Assembly: GCA_038230415.1 (NCBI GenBank) | Contig: JBBRNH010000009.1 | Location: forward strand, 1-64,000 | Length of the DNA: 64,000 nt | Reading direction: 5' to 3' | From: JBBRNH01 sp038230415 | GTDB lineage: Bacteria > Bacteroidota > Bacteroidia > Cytophagales > Spirosomataceae | Part shown: piece by piece, positions 18,076 to 26,776 of the stretch | Position numbering within the stretch: position 1 is the first letter of the stretch | Layout of the letters: every line of letters begins with the position of its first letter | The notes under the pieces: generated by a model | Seen by the model: the letters and a program-made list of their open reading frames with translations, nothing else | Database searches by the model: none | Told to the model about the DNA's origin: nothing | Position numbers and translations under genes: made by a program

Positions 18076-18954
18076 ATGGGTCACCCAAGCCCCCGTATCG
18101 TTCTCGTTTGCCTACTGTGGTCAGTTATTGCGCTCTCGTGCCGCACCAAATTAGTCACGCCCGAACTCTGTACGCTCATCAGTGCCACCGACCAACTCGA
18201 CGCGGGCGGCAAACTCACCGACCAAACCGTCCGCACATTTACCTACTCAACGGCTTCGCTCAACACCCTCGTTGAGCGCAACACCGACCGGCAGGCGGGT
18301 CTGACTGCCCAATTTGATCAGGGCGGCAACATCACCTCGGCCAGCAGTAATTCGTTGGTGATTTCGATGGAATACGCCGGGTCGTCGCGCAATCCGTTTC
18401 GGGCTACGGCCCGGCAAAACGGCGTGGTGCAGTCGGTGTTTGAACTCTTGTATGAGCCGGGCGGGAAGCTGATTCAGGTCAACGAAAGCCGTAAGGCTCT
18501 GTTCGGTATCTCGCAGACGACCGAGGTGGTCTATTCCTTTGGCTACGATGTGGCCGGGAGTCTGCTGACCGAACGCATCAAATACACACTGCTCAACAAA
18601 TCGGTGGTGGAGCAGGAAACAGAGTTCAGCTACGATGCCACTACCGCGTCGTCCTACGCCACGTTCCCGGAGCGCGTGTTGCTGACAGTCACGGCCTTAG
18701 CCCTGCGCGTGGAGCCGATGCCGGGCCGGTTCTGGCAGCAAAACGCCATGACCGGCTACAAACAATACGCCATCGTGAACGCCACCGGAGCGCGGGCAAC
18801 TCTCCGCGAATCTGCCGTGCTGACGGTGCAGTTAGACGCGGATAAAAAGCGGCTCGTCGGCCAACAGCAAGACACCCAGACCTTCAGCGGCAGCAACCCC
18901 ACGCCCCAGGTTCGGCGTAATCAGCACACGTTCTTATGGAAGTGTAATGGCTGA
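18076..18954 (+). CDS. Putative lipoprotein of unknown function
   Basis: I start at the ATG at 18076 (292 residues); a TTG 24 bp upstream is less likely. The N-terminus MGHPSPRIVLVCLLWSVIAL ends at a loose lipobox (ALSC), so Cys is probably lipidated. The body is beta-rich with repeated tyrosine/phenylalanine strands (EVVYSFGYDVAGSLLTERI, VEQETEFSYDATT), reminiscent of RHS/YD-like or DUF4595-type secreted proteins of Bacteroidota. Function unknown. It is divergent from the McrB gene. Confidence 0.72.
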   Translation: MGHPSPRIVLVCLLWSVIALSCRTKLVTPELCTLISATDQLDAGGKLTDQTVRTFTYSTASLNTLVERNTDRQAGLTAQFDQGGNITSASSNSLVISMEYAGSSRNPFRATARQNGVVQSVFELLYEPGGKLIQVNESRKALFGISQTTEVVYSFGYDVAGSLLTERIKYTLLNKSVVEQETEFSYDATTASSYATFPERVLLTVTALALRVEPMPGRFWQQNAMTGYKQYAIVNATGARATLRESAVLTVQLDADKKRLVGQQQDTQTFSGSNPTPQVRRNQHTFLWKCNG

Positions 18955-19099
18955 ACCGGATAAACTGAGCGAAGCGTTACCAACGCCCGTAACGCTTGCC
19001 GATTTATAGGGAAGGCTTTCTGACAGGTCGGCTAGAAAACTTCATGAAACTGTTGAGCAATTACGCAAGGAATGGGAACGTGATAATTCGGCCAAATGA
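18947..19099 (+). pseudogene. Small ORF interrupted by one TAG stop (possible antitoxin-like remnant)
   Basis: From an ATG overlapping the preceding stop by 8 bp, the frame reads MAEPDKLSEALPTPVTLADL, then TAG, then GRLSDRSARKLHETVEQLRK followed by EWERDNSAK and TGA, 51 codons in all. Reading TAG as CAG (Gln) gives one continuous, hydrophilic, helical protein whose second half has heptad-like spacing. The composition resembles short antitoxins. No toxin follows (the next gene is convergent and abuts at 19100). It may be a nonsense-decayed gene or two fragments by chance. Confidence 0.4.
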
Positions 19100-22000
19100 T
19101 TAACCAAGTTGAAGCGCATCAAACAAAATCTCGGCGGGGTGCTGCGCTTTGCGGCCCGTACCGTCTTTGATCTGATGGCGGCAGGAGGTGCCAGCCGCCG
19201 AAATCAGCGCGTCGGGCGCGGCCCTGCGAACGGCGGGCAACAGCACCAATTCGCCAATCTGCATCGAGAGGTCATAATGTTCGACCTCGTAGCCGAATGA
19301 CCCCGCCATGCCGCAACAGCCCGACGGAATGACCTCGACGGTGTAATTTTTGGGCAAACCCAACACTTTTTTCACGGGTTCCATCGTACCAAGGGCTTTC
19401 TGATGGCAATGGCCGTGAACCAGCACCGTGCGGGCTTCGGTCGTGAATTGGTCAGACGTAACGCGCCCGGCTTCGACCTCGCGGGCCAGCCATTCGTCAA
19501 ACAAAAACGTGTGTTGGGCAATGCGTTGGGCATCGGCTTTGAGTTCGGGCGGCACTAAGTCGGGGTATTCGTCGCGGAAGGTGAGAATGGCTGAGGGTTC
19601 CAGCCCAATCAACGGCGTTTCTTCGCTGACCAAATACCGCAGGGCCAGCACGTTTTTAATGGCGAGTTTCTGGGCATCGCGCACCAAACCCTTCGATAAG
19701 TACGTCCGACCTGATTCGGCGTGGTCGGGTATAATAACTTCATAGCCAAGCTGTTGCATGAGTTTAACAGCTTTCTGGCCGGTTTCAACGTCGTTGAAGT
19801 TGGTAAATTCATCGCAAAAGAGAAGAACGGAGGAAGGGGAAGAAGGGGACGAGAGGGAGACTGGTTCCCTCTCGTCCCTCTTCTCCGTCGTCCCTCTTCT
19901 CCCCATTTCCCACTTTCTCAACGTCTCCCGTCCCAACCCCGGCATGGTGCGCTCCGGGTGAAAACCGACAATCCGGTTGGCAATTCGGCGGAGGGCGGGC
20001 GTGTTGTAAATCGCGTTGTAGGCCCAGGGAACTAAACTCGCTAAACCCATCAACTTGGTGAAATTGCCCACTAACCGCGCTCGCAACGGAACACCCTGAC
20101 GGTCATAGAGTTGCTGAGTAAATTCGGCTTTCATTCGGGTCATATCCACGCTACTCGGACATTCTGACTGGCACGCTTTGCACGACAAACACAAGTCCAT
20201 TACGGCCTTCACTTCGGCAAAATCATGGCGGTCGGGACGGTTCGACGCTTCGATGGGGTTGTTCGTGTAAAAATGCCGCAGAATATTGGCCCGCGCCCGT
20301 GTCGTGTCTTTTTCATCACGGGTTGCCATGTAACTCGGACACATGGTCCCGCCGGAGATATGCGTTTTGCGGCAATCGCCGGAGCCGGAGCATTTTTCGG
20401 CCAGTTCGAGCAGTCCGCCATCTTTCGAGAAATCAAAAACAGTGGCTGGCTGCGGGGTTTTCTGGTCGGCTTCGTAGCGCAGAAACTCGTTCATCGGGGG
20501 CGAGTTGACCACTTTGCCGGGGTTGAAAATCGCTGTTGGGTCCCAGCGTTTTTTCACATCCTGACAAAGCCGGTAATTGGCCTCGCCGAGCATAAACGGG
20601 ATAAACTCACCCCGCAGCCGCCCATCGCCATGTTCGCCCGACAAGGCCCCGCCGTATTTTTTGACCAACGCAGCCGTATCAGCCAGCAAGGCCCGGAATT
20701 TGGCCCGCCCGTCGCTTGATTTCAGGTTAATCAGCGGCAACACATGGATTTCGCCCGCCCCGGCGTGGGCCGAATATTCGAGCGTCAGGCCGTGTTTGTC
20801 GCGGGCCATCGCGTCGAGTTCGTCAATATAATCGGGCAGGTCGCGGGGGTCAACGGCGCAGTCTTCGATCACGTTGGCCGGTTTGTCGTCGCCGGGGATA
20901 TTGTACATAATGCTCAAACCAGCTTTCCGCAAGGCCCAGGGCTTTTTGGTTTCGTTGTTGTGCAACACCGGCCACGCATAGCCTAAATCGTTTGTTCTCA
21001 GCGCATTAATAAAATTATCGACAGTGTCTCTCAGGGAATAAATGTCATCGTGGAAAAACTCAACCATCAGCACCGCCTTCGGGTCACCGATCACGAAATC
21101 GCGGTTTTTGGCCTGTTCGGTATTGGTTTTGGTGAGTTGCAGAATATAATCGTCCACGAGTTCAGAAGCCCAGCAGCCGTGTTCGAGCGCGACGAGGTTG
21201 GCTTCTAACGACTGCCGCAACGTGCCGAAATGCCCACAAACGAGCGCGACGTGTTTCGGCGGCAACGGCAGCAGGTTCAGCCGCGCTTCGGTAATGAAAC
21301 ACAGCGTCCCCTCCGACCCGGCAATGAGTTGGGCGAAGTTGAAGGCTTCCCCTTTCTCCCAAAATTCAACCAGCGCATCCAGTGCATAGCCCGTGTTTCG
21401 GCGGGTAACGGTCGGTTTTGGATAACCATCCACAATCTGCTGCCGGATGGTGGGGTCAGAAAGCCAATCGCTAAATTGCTGATAGAGAGATTGTTCGAGC
21501 GGGCTTACGACGTTTTCGCCCCGGCATTTGGCATCGAACTCGGTACGGGTCAACGGCCCGAATGTAACTTCGGCACCGTCGCTCAACACGGCCCGAACGC
21601 TCTGGAGGTGATCGCGGGTGCTGCCCCAGACAATCGAGTGCAGCCCGCAGGAGTTATTGCCAATCATACCGCCAATCATGGCGCGGCTGGCGGTGCTGGT
21701 TTCCGGGCCGAACATGAGGCCGTGCGGACGCAGAGCCGCGTTCAGGTCGTCGCGGATAACGCCCGGCTGCACCCGCACCCACCGTTCCTGGGCGTTGATT
21801 TCCAGAATCTTATCAAAATAGTTCGAGATGTCGGCCACGATGCCACTGCCCACCACCTGCCCGGCGAGTGATGTGCCGGCGGCTCTGGGAATCAGCCCGC
21901 AGCCGTACTGTTTGGCAAACCGAACAAGCCGTTTGATGTCTTCAACGGTGCGCGGAATGGCAACGGCAACGGGCATTTCCTGATACACCGACGCATCAGT

Positions 22001-22123
22001 GGCGTAGAGTTTGCGCCGGGCGGTATGTTCGGGCGAGTCGTTGAAGAACAAGTCGCCGGTAAACGACGGCAGCAAAGAGCCGATGGGAAGGCGACGGGCG
22101 GGTTGGTCGGGCAAACGGAACAT
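19100..22123 (-). CDS. FAD-linked oxidase fused to Fe-S subunit (YdiJ-type D-2-hydroxyacid dehydrogenase)
   Basis: A 1007-residue fusion of a GlcD-like FAD half and a GlcF-like Fe-S half, the architecture of E. coli YdiJ (about 1018 aa, D-2-hydroxyglutarate oxidation). PCMH-type FAD domain: VPRAAGTSLAGQVVG-like segment reading IPRAAGTSLAGQVVGSGIV, then NNSCGLHS; the flavin C-terminal domain has SAHAGAGEIHVLPLIN and ALSGEHGDGRLRGEF. Two Fe-S motifs follow (CSGSGDCRKTHISGGTMCPS, LCLSCKACQSECPSSVD), then GlcF-type GHCHQKAL and PSGCCGMAGSFGYE. Between the halves of the GlcF part, residues about 740-768 are a low-complexity RGTTEKRDEREPVSLSSPSS stretch encoded by an inverted repeat. Confidence 0.9.
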   Translation of the reverse strand: MFRLPDQPARRLPIGSLLPSFTGDLFFNDSPEHTARRKLYATDASVYQEMPVAVAIPRTVEDIKRLVRFAKQYGCGLIPRAAGTSLAGQVVGSGIVADISNYFDKILEINAQERWVRVQPGVIRDDLNAALRPHGLMFGPETSTASRAMIGGMIGNNSCGLHSIVWGSTRDHLQSVRAVLSDGAEVTFGPLTRTEFDAKCRGENVVSPLEQSLYQQFSDWLSDPTIRQQIVDGYPKPTVTRRNTGYALDALVEFWEKGEAFNFAQLIAGSEGTLCFITEARLNLLPLPPKHVALVCGHFGTLRQSLEANLVALEHGCWASELVDDYILQLTKTNTEQAKNRDFVIGDPKAVLMVEFFHDDIYSLRDTVDNFINALRTNDLGYAWPVLHNNETKKPWALRKAGLSIMYNIPGDDKPANVIEDCAVDPRDLPDYIDELDAMARDKHGLTLEYSAHAGAGEIHVLPLINLKSSDGRAKFRALLADTAALVKKYGGALSGEHGDGRLRGEFIPFMLGEANYRLCQDVKKRWDPTAIFNPGKVVNSPPMNEFLRYEADQKTPQPATVFDFSKDGGLLELAEKCSGSGDCRKTHISGGTMCPSYMATRDEKDTTRARANILRHFYTNNPIEASNRPDRHDFAEVKAVMDLCLSCKACQSECPSSVDMTRMKAEFTQQLYDRQGVPLRARLVGNFTKLMGLASLVPWAYNAIYNTPALRRIANRIVGFHPERTMPGLGRETLRKWEMGRRGTTEKRDEREPVSLSSPSSPSSVLLFCDEFTNFNDVETGQKAVKLMQQLGYEVIIPDHAESGRTYLSKGLVRDAQKLAIKNVLALRYLVSEETPLIGLEPSAILTFRDEYPDLVPPELKADAQRIAQHTFLFDEWLAREVEAGRVTSDQFTTEARTVLVHGHCHQKALGTMEPVKKVLGLPKNYTVEVIPSGCCGMAGSFGYEVEHYDLSMQIGELVLLPAVRRAAPDALISAAGTSCRHQIKDGTGRKAQHPAEILFDALQLG
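19825..19898. repeat. Purine/pyrimidine inverted repeat inside the FAD/Fe-S gene
   Basis: The plus strand is nearly all purine from about 19818 to 19860, then nearly all pyrimidine to about 19918. The core stem pairs ACGAGAGGGA (near 19849) with TCCCTCTCGT (near 19866) across a short loop; outer pairing is imperfect. It keeps the host frame open and encodes a low-complexity linker. Confidence 0.75.
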
Positions 22124-22144
22124 AACGGATGGGGAAAAGAATAA

Positions 22145-22555
22145 TTAAGCAGTAATCCAATTTTCGACCTTTAGCCCGTCAATTCGTACCATTTCTTTGA
22201 CGTTTATGCTAACCAATATGAGACTATTAACCAACGCTGTACAGCCAATAAGCAAGTCAAAATCGCTGATGAGTTGCCCTTTCTGCCGAAGTTGGGTTTT
22301 TTGGTCTGCAAATACCGCAAAACAGTCCCGAATTGGTAAGATTTTATCCTCAAATAGCGTCTCAATCTCATTCACTCGCTGCAAGTTGGACGCTCGTTTA
22401 GACGAACTGCTGTTTGCCACGCCGTATAGGAGTTCGAGAACAGTTATCTCCGAAATCGAGCAATTGTGGAAACCGATGTCCAGAATCTTTTCGCGGATGG
22501 CAAAGCGTGAATTGAGGTGGTGAATCAGAATGTTGGTATCGAGTAAATACATCAC
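22145..22555 (-). CDS. PIN-domain (VapC-type) toxin
   Basis: A 136-residue PIN ribonuclease: N-terminal YLLDTNILIHHL carries the first catalytic Asp, ISEITVLELLYGV the conserved Glu, and LISDFDLLIGCTALV the distal acidic pair. VapC toxins cut tRNA or rRNA. Met1 or Met2 may start translation. The start overlaps the antitoxin stop by 4 bp (ATGA), so translation is coupled. Confidence 0.88.
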   Translation of the reverse strand: MMYLLDTNILIHHLNSRFAIREKILDIGFHNCSISEITVLELLYGVANSSSSKRASNLQRVNEIETLFEDKILPIRDCFAVFADQKTQLRQKGQLISDFDLLIGCTALVNSLILVSINVKEMVRIDGLKVENWITA

Positions 22556-22791
22556 AGTGAAATGTCTATTTTTTTTGATGTTCTCGCTCTTTCGATGCTT
22601 TGAATCAATTCATCGGTAGTCTCGTCGCTCTGCCAACTACCGGCTAATGCCAAAAAATCGTGTTCCTTTTGCGTGGCGATGAGTGCCTGCCCGTCTGATT
22701 TTTCTTCTTTGTACTGAACGTGAAGCCGTTGTGCAAGTTCGACAAAAAGCCGGTAGTCGGCCTGTGTTTTAGGTTCTAGGATAAGCGTCAT
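22552..22791 (-). CDS. Antitoxin partner of the PIN toxin
   Basis: A 79-residue protein with the pattern ILEPKTQADYRLFVELAQRL and an acidic C-terminal half (WQSDETTDELIQSIERART), typical of Bacteroidota antitoxins paired with PIN toxins. Coupling by a 4-bp overlap supports the pairing. No defined DNA-binding fold is evident. Confidence 0.78.
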   Translation of the reverse strand: MTLILEPKTQADYRLFVELAQRLHVQYKEEKSDGQALIATQKEHDFLALAGSWQSDETTDELIQSIERARTSKKIDISL

Positions 22792-22887
22792 TTGTCTGAT
22801 TGTTGATTGATATTGACAAATTTACGGGTCAAGACGTGGTTTTGGTTGAACACGCCATCTCAAATCCCGCGTTGCCACCTTTTGCCC

Positions 22888-22895
22888 TACCTTTG
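22888..22895 (+). promoter_or_regulatory. Putative -7 box for lpd
   Basis: TACCTTTG matches TAnnTTTG, 77 bp before the lpd ATG; no clear -33 element at proper spacing. Confidence 0.4.
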
Positions 22896-22972
22896 CGTTC
22901 TGAGAATAGGTATCTCTCTCGTTTGGCGTACATACCTACAACCGTCAAACTACAAACTACAAACTGTGTAAA

Positions 22973-24370
22973 ATGGGGTCAACGTATGATGTTATTGTGG
23001 TTGGGAGCGGGCCGGGCGGCTACGTGGCCGCTATCCGCGCTTCGCAATTAGGGATGAAAACCGCCATCATCGAGCGCGAAAGTCTCGGCGGTATCTGTCT
23101 CAACTGGGGCTGTATCCCCACCAAAGCACTCATCAAATCGGCGCAGGTGTTTAACTACATCAACCACGCCAAAGACTACGGTATCACCGTTGCCGAATCG
23201 CACGCCGATTTTCCGGCGGTGATCAAACGCAGCCGGGGCATTGCCGACAGTATGAGCAAGGGCATCCAGTTTTTGATGAAAAAAAACAAGATTGATGTCT
23301 TAATGGGCAACGGAAAAGTGATGCCCGGCAAAAAAGTCTCGGTGACTGACGCAGCCGGGAAAGCCACTGAACATGAAGCCAAACACATCATTATTGCCAC
23401 CGGAGGCCGCGCCCGCCAACTGCCTGCCGTGCCGATAGATGGCGAAAAGGTAATCGAATACCGCAAAGCCATGACCCTGCCGACCCAACCCAAAACGATG
23501 CTCGTGATCGGTTCCGGGGCTATCGGCATGGAGTTCGCTTACGTCTATAACAGCATGGGGACGAAGGTGACGGTGGTCGAATTTCTGCCCAATGTGGTGC
23601 CGGTCGAAGACGAAGACATTTCCAAAGAACTTGCCAAACAATACAAAAAAGCCGGGGTCGAGATTTTTACGAGTTCAGAGGTGATGAGCGTTGACACGAG
23701 CGGCCCTGGTTGCAGCGTACACGTGAAGACACCAACGGGCGAAAAAACATTCTCGGTTGACATTGTGCTGTCGGCGGCTGGCGTGGTGTCAAACATCGAA
23801 AACATCGGTCTCGAAGAAACCGGCATCAACACCGAGCGCGGCAAAATAACGACTGACGATTTTTACCGTACCAACGTGGACGGCTACTACGCCATCGGTG
23901 ACGTGACCAAAGGGCAGGCACTGGCGCACGTGGCCTCGGCAGAAGCCATTATCTGCGTCGAAAAAATTGCCGGGTTGCCCCACATCGAGCCGTTGAACTA
24001 CAATAATATTCCCGGCTGTACCTATTGCATTCCCGAAATTGCGTCGGTCGGTTATACCGAAAAGGCCGCCCGCGAAGCCGGTTATGACCTGAAAGTGGGC
24101 AAGTTTCCGTTCACGGCATCGGGCAAGGCCAAAGCCGCTGGTGCGCCGGAGGGCTTTGTGAAGGTAATCTTCGATGCCAAATACGGCGAGTTCTTAGGCG
24201 CACACTTCATTGGCTACAACGTGACCGAACTCATTGCCGAGGTAGTAGTGGCGCGTCGGTTAGAGACTACCGGCCACGAGATTCTCAAAGCCGTTCATCC
24301 GCACCCCACCATGTCGGAAGCTATTAAAGATGCTACCGAAGCGGCCTACGACGAAGCGATTCACTTGTAA
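22973..24370 (+). CDS. lpdA: Dihydrolipoyl dehydrogenase (E3)
   Basis: Flavoprotein that reoxidises dihydrolipoamide in the pyruvate, 2-oxoglutarate and branched-chain dehydrogenase complexes and the glycine cleavage system. The 465-residue length is typical. FAD site VVGSGPGGYVAAIRA (about 9-23), redox-active disulfide in ICLNWGCIPTKAL (Cys42, Cys47; Trp instead of the usual Val between them), NAD site VIGSGAIGMEFAYV, YAIGDVTKG, and the C-terminal catalytic dyad His444/Glu449 in HPHPTMSEA. It stands alone, with no E1 or E2 genes nearby. Confidence 0.96.
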   Translation: MGSTYDVIVVGSGPGGYVAAIRASQLGMKTAIIERESLGGICLNWGCIPTKALIKSAQVFNYINHAKDYGITVAESHADFPAVIKRSRGIADSMSKGIQFLMKKNKIDVLMGNGKVMPGKKVSVTDAAGKATEHEAKHIIIATGGRARQLPAVPIDGEKVIEYRKAMTLPTQPKTMLVIGSGAIGMEFAYVYNSMGTKVTVVEFLPNVVPVEDEDISKELAKQYKKAGVEIFTSSEVMSVDTSGPGCSVHVKTPTGEKTFSVDIVLSAAGVVSNIENIGLEETGINTERGKITTDDFYRTNVDGYYAIGDVTKGQALAHVASAEAIICVEKIAGLPHIEPLNYNNIPGCTYCIPEIASVGYTEKAAREAGYDLKVGKFPFTASGKAKAAGAPEGFVKVIFDAKYGEFLGAHFIGYNVTELIAEVVVARRLETTGHEILKAVHPHPTMSEAIKDATEAAYDEAIHL

Positions 24371-24439
24371 ACAGGTCATTTGCTTCGCGTCATTTGTTGT
24401 CAGCATCATTCTCTCCGCCGTCATTAGTGGTTTAGCAAT

Positions 24440-24495
24440 CAATGACAATTAATAACAGAGAAGTAAACTATGATCGAGAAAATGATAATTGATTA
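24440..24495. repeat. AT-rich imperfect inverted repeat upstream of acyltransferase
   Basis: AATCAATGACAATTAATAAC pairs imperfectly with AATGATAATTGATTA just before the acyltransferase start. The same word family occurs in the ahcY leader (about 14600-14630). Confidence 0.5.
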
Positions 24496-25701
24496 ATGCT
24501 CAATCAACTGTTCTCGTTGCGGCCCGACGAAAAAAATCGGGTGTTTGGGTTAGATGTCTTGCGGGCCATTGCCGTGCTGACGGTGGTTGATGCCCACGCT
24601 GCCGGAGCAATGGGCCAATTTGCCGGGGCCAATCCGCTGCATCAGATTATTCCCGACGGCGTTGAGTTGTTTTTTGTGTTGAGCGGGTTTTTGATCGGTG
24701 GCATTCTCATCAAACTCTTCGAGCGCGAACCCCGGTTCGATGGCCGGGTGATTGCCAATTTCTGGACGCGCCGGTGGTTCCGTACCCTCCCGGCCTATTA
24801 TTTAGTCTTGCTGGGGCTGATTGTCTGGTCGGTGCTGCGGGCCTGGCGCAGTGGGGGCGGGACGGGGCTACCGTCCAAAGCGGTTTTAGCCACGTATTTC
24901 GTGTTTCTGCAAAATTTCACACATGGCATCTACGAGTTTTTCCCCGAAACCTGGAGCCTCGCCATCGAAGAATGGTCGTACCTGCTGTTGCCAACGGTGC
25001 TGTTTGTGGTGGCCCGGCTGGCCCCCGACACCTGGCCCAAACAGCGCGTGTTGCTGGCGGTGATTCTGCTCGTGATTGTCGGCAGCAACGTCGGACGATT
25101 GATTCAGACGGTTCGTATTCCCATAAACATACCCAATTCTGAACTTGGTTATCGGGGTATTGTGGTCACCCGGCTCGATGCCATTGCCTACGGGGTGCTG
25201 GCGGCCTGGCTCAAACAATACCGCCCGCAGTTCTGGGCCGGGCAGTGGGCGCGGCAAACCGGATTCTGGCTGGGTATTATTCTGACGATGCTGGTGGCCT
25301 TTACATCATCTATTTTTATTCTCCGCTACTACGTTGACCTCGGCCTGTATCCGGCGTATGTGCTGTATAAACGGTCGCTGTATTTTTTGGTAATGGGCCT
25401 GAGTATGATGCTGTTGGTGCCCCGCATGGATGCCTGGAAAACCCAATCCGGTTGGGTCGTTGGAGCCATCACGCACATCAGCCTGATCTCGTACTCCATG
25501 TATCTGCTCAACCTCTCGCCCATTATGGCGCAGATTATCAGCCGCATTCCCACCACATCAGCGGGCGTGGCCTACGGTAAATTAGCCCTGTTCTGGGGGC
25601 TGTCTGTGCTGCTGCCAACGGTAATGTATCGGGTGTATGAAAAACCCATGACCTCGCTCCGGGATCGGGTATCGAAGAAGGAGCCGCACCTGACGAGTTA
25701 G
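24496..25701 (+). CDS. Acyltransferase family 3 (OafA/YrhL-type) membrane protein
   Basis: A polytopic membrane protein of 401 residues with about ten hydrophobic segments. Acyltransferase_3 signatures: N-terminal FGLDVLRAIAVLTVVDAHA (here DAHA, where many members have HxxF or SHxx), IIPDGVELFFVLSGFLIGG in the second helix, NFWTRRWFRTLPAYYLVLL, and ETWSLAIEEWSYLLLP. Members O-acylate cell-surface glycans or small molecules. No glycan cluster surrounds it, so the acceptor is unknown. Its 3' end overlaps the convergent NTF2-like gene by 4 bp. Confidence 0.9.
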   Translation: MLNQLFSLRPDEKNRVFGLDVLRAIAVLTVVDAHAAGAMGQFAGANPLHQIIPDGVELFFVLSGFLIGGILIKLFEREPRFDGRVIANFWTRRWFRTLPAYYLVLLGLIVWSVLRAWRSGGGTGLPSKAVLATYFVFLQNFTHGIYEFFPETWSLAIEEWSYLLLPTVLFVVARLAPDTWPKQRVLLAVILLVIVGSNVGRLIQTVRIPINIPNSELGYRGIVVTRLDAIAYGVLAAWLKQYRPQFWAGQWARQTGFWLGIILTMLVAFTSSIFILRYYVDLGLYPAYVLYKRSLYFLVMGLSMMLLVPRMDAWKTQSGWVVGAITHISLISYSMYLLNLSPIMAQIISRIPTTSAGVAYGKLALFWGLSVLLPTVMYRVYEKPMTSLRDRVSKKEPHLTS

Positions 25702-26150
25702 CTCGAATGATCGCTGATAATCACCCACTTGCCATTGATTTTTTGCCAGAGCAGCGTATAATGTCCGCCCGCATCGCCGATTTTTGGGCGCGTTAATTGC
25801 CATTTGCCAATGACGTAAGCAAGGCCGGGAGCCGGAAAATCGAGTTTGAGAATATCAAAGTGTAGCTTGCCCATCGAAGCCCGGTCGGGGTAGCGTTTTT
25901 TATAGTTGGCGAGAGTGGCCGCGTAGCCTTTCGTTACGCCGACTTTGCCGACAAACGTGAGGGAGTCCGATTGCCAGTAGCCCCGCATAAACTTATCCAC
26001 CAAACCCGCGTTCCAGTCGGCGGTTTGGCGGTCTAAAATGGCGAGAATCGTCTGGCGGTCGGCGGGCGTTTGGCCGGGTGAGGGCGTTGCCGACATCAGC
26101 AGGATGGTGGCGGTGATAAACCAGCCGGTGAGTACAAAAAAACGGGTCAT
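25698..26150 (-). CDS. Exported NTF2-like (SnoaL/DUF4440-type) protein
   Basis: A 150-residue product from the ATG at 26150; a longer start at 26183 would fall in the 30-bp hairpin. Signal peptide MTRFFVLTGWFITATILLMS ends near TPSPGQT. The mature protein has the DUF4440 pattern: helix AILDRQTADWNAGLVDKFMRGYW, then strands SLTFVG, GYAATLANYKKRYPD, FDILKLDF, and C-terminal GHYTLLWQKINGKWVIISDH. Such NTF2-fold proteins bind small ligands or act as modest enzymes; the ligand is unknown. Confidence 0.86.
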   Translation of the reverse strand: MTRFFVLTGWFITATILLMSATPSPGQTPADRQTILAILDRQTADWNAGLVDKFMRGYWQSDSLTFVGKVGVTKGYAATLANYKKRYPDRASMGKLHFDILKLDFPAPGLAYVIGKWQLTRPKIGDAGGHYTLLWQKINGKWVIISDHSS

Positions 26151-26177
26151 TGGGCGTAGTGATTTTTCGCCCAAGTT

Positions 26178-26241
26178 AGCCAATTGTTCAAAACGCCAAA
26201 CGCCCTGCTGTCAGGGCGTTTGGCGTTTTGAACAATTGGCT
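26178..26241. repeat. 30-bp perfect hairpin with 4-nt loop
   Basis: Arms at 26178-26207 and 26212-26241 are exact reverse complements (loop CTGT). The plus strand is followed by GTTTTTATTTTA. Both neighbours are on the minus strand, so it sits between two co-directional genes, where it could terminate or separate transcripts. The arms contain AAAACGCCAAACGCCCTG. Confidence 0.95.
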
Positions 26242-26245
26242 GTTT

Positions 26246-26677
26246 TTATTTTATCGTATCCCGGCGCATCGGTGCCGATGTTGAGCGCGGCATGGTCGTA
26301 TTCATACCGCCAGTGTCCCGGCGCGTTGGCGACGTTGACATCGAAGACGAACGGGGCATGGTGCTGTTCATACCGCCGTTGTTCCGGCGCATAGTATCCA
26401 TCTGCTGATTCGTCGTGCGGTCAGTCGAACGGGTTGGCATCCGGTTGGTACCTTGCCCGGTTTGCATCGTGCCAGACATACCAGACGTAGTTGTTTGCCC
26501 GTAGGTGCCGGTGGTGCTTTGCCCGGTCTGCATTGTGCCGGTGCGTGGCCGGTTCCCTTCAATCACACTGCGGTTCATGGGCTGCGTTTGCGTAGTGCCG
26601 GTAACCGTAGTCTGGGCGTTGGCGGTCAGGGTCAGGCTGGCTACCAGCACCATACCCAATATGATCAGGTTCTTCAT
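26246..26677 (-). CDS. Exported low-complexity Thr/Met/Arg-rich protein
   Basis: A 143-residue product with a signal peptide (MKNLIILGMVLVASLTLTANAQ). The mature protein is almost entirely Thr, Gly, Gln, Met, Arg and Ser, with two internal repeats: GTMQTGQ(S/G)T twice, and an RR(N/D)xGGMN(S/T)TMPRS unit that recurs about three times to the C-terminus. No fold expected. It lies downstream of the sigma/anti-sigma pair with 99 bp between. Repetition on the DNA level supports growth by duplication. Function unknown. Confidence 0.7.
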   Translation of the reverse strand: MKNLIILGMVLVASLTLTANAQTTVTGTTQTQPMNRSVIEGNRPRTGTMQTGQSTTGTYGQTTTSGMSGTMQTGQGTNRMPTRSTDRTTNQQMDTMRRNNGGMNSTMPRSSSMSTSPTRRDTGGMNTTMPRSTSAPMRRDTIK

Positions 26678-26776
26678 AGTTGTTGTATGTCAGTTTAGTT
26701 GAACACAACTACATAACATCCTGTCAATCTATTGGATTAGTATATTGATTGAACGGGACACCGAGACTATGCTTTA

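Noticed and set aside
21230..21871. Plus-strand ORF of 213 codons
   Set aside because: Antisense to the FAD half of the YdiJ-type gene.
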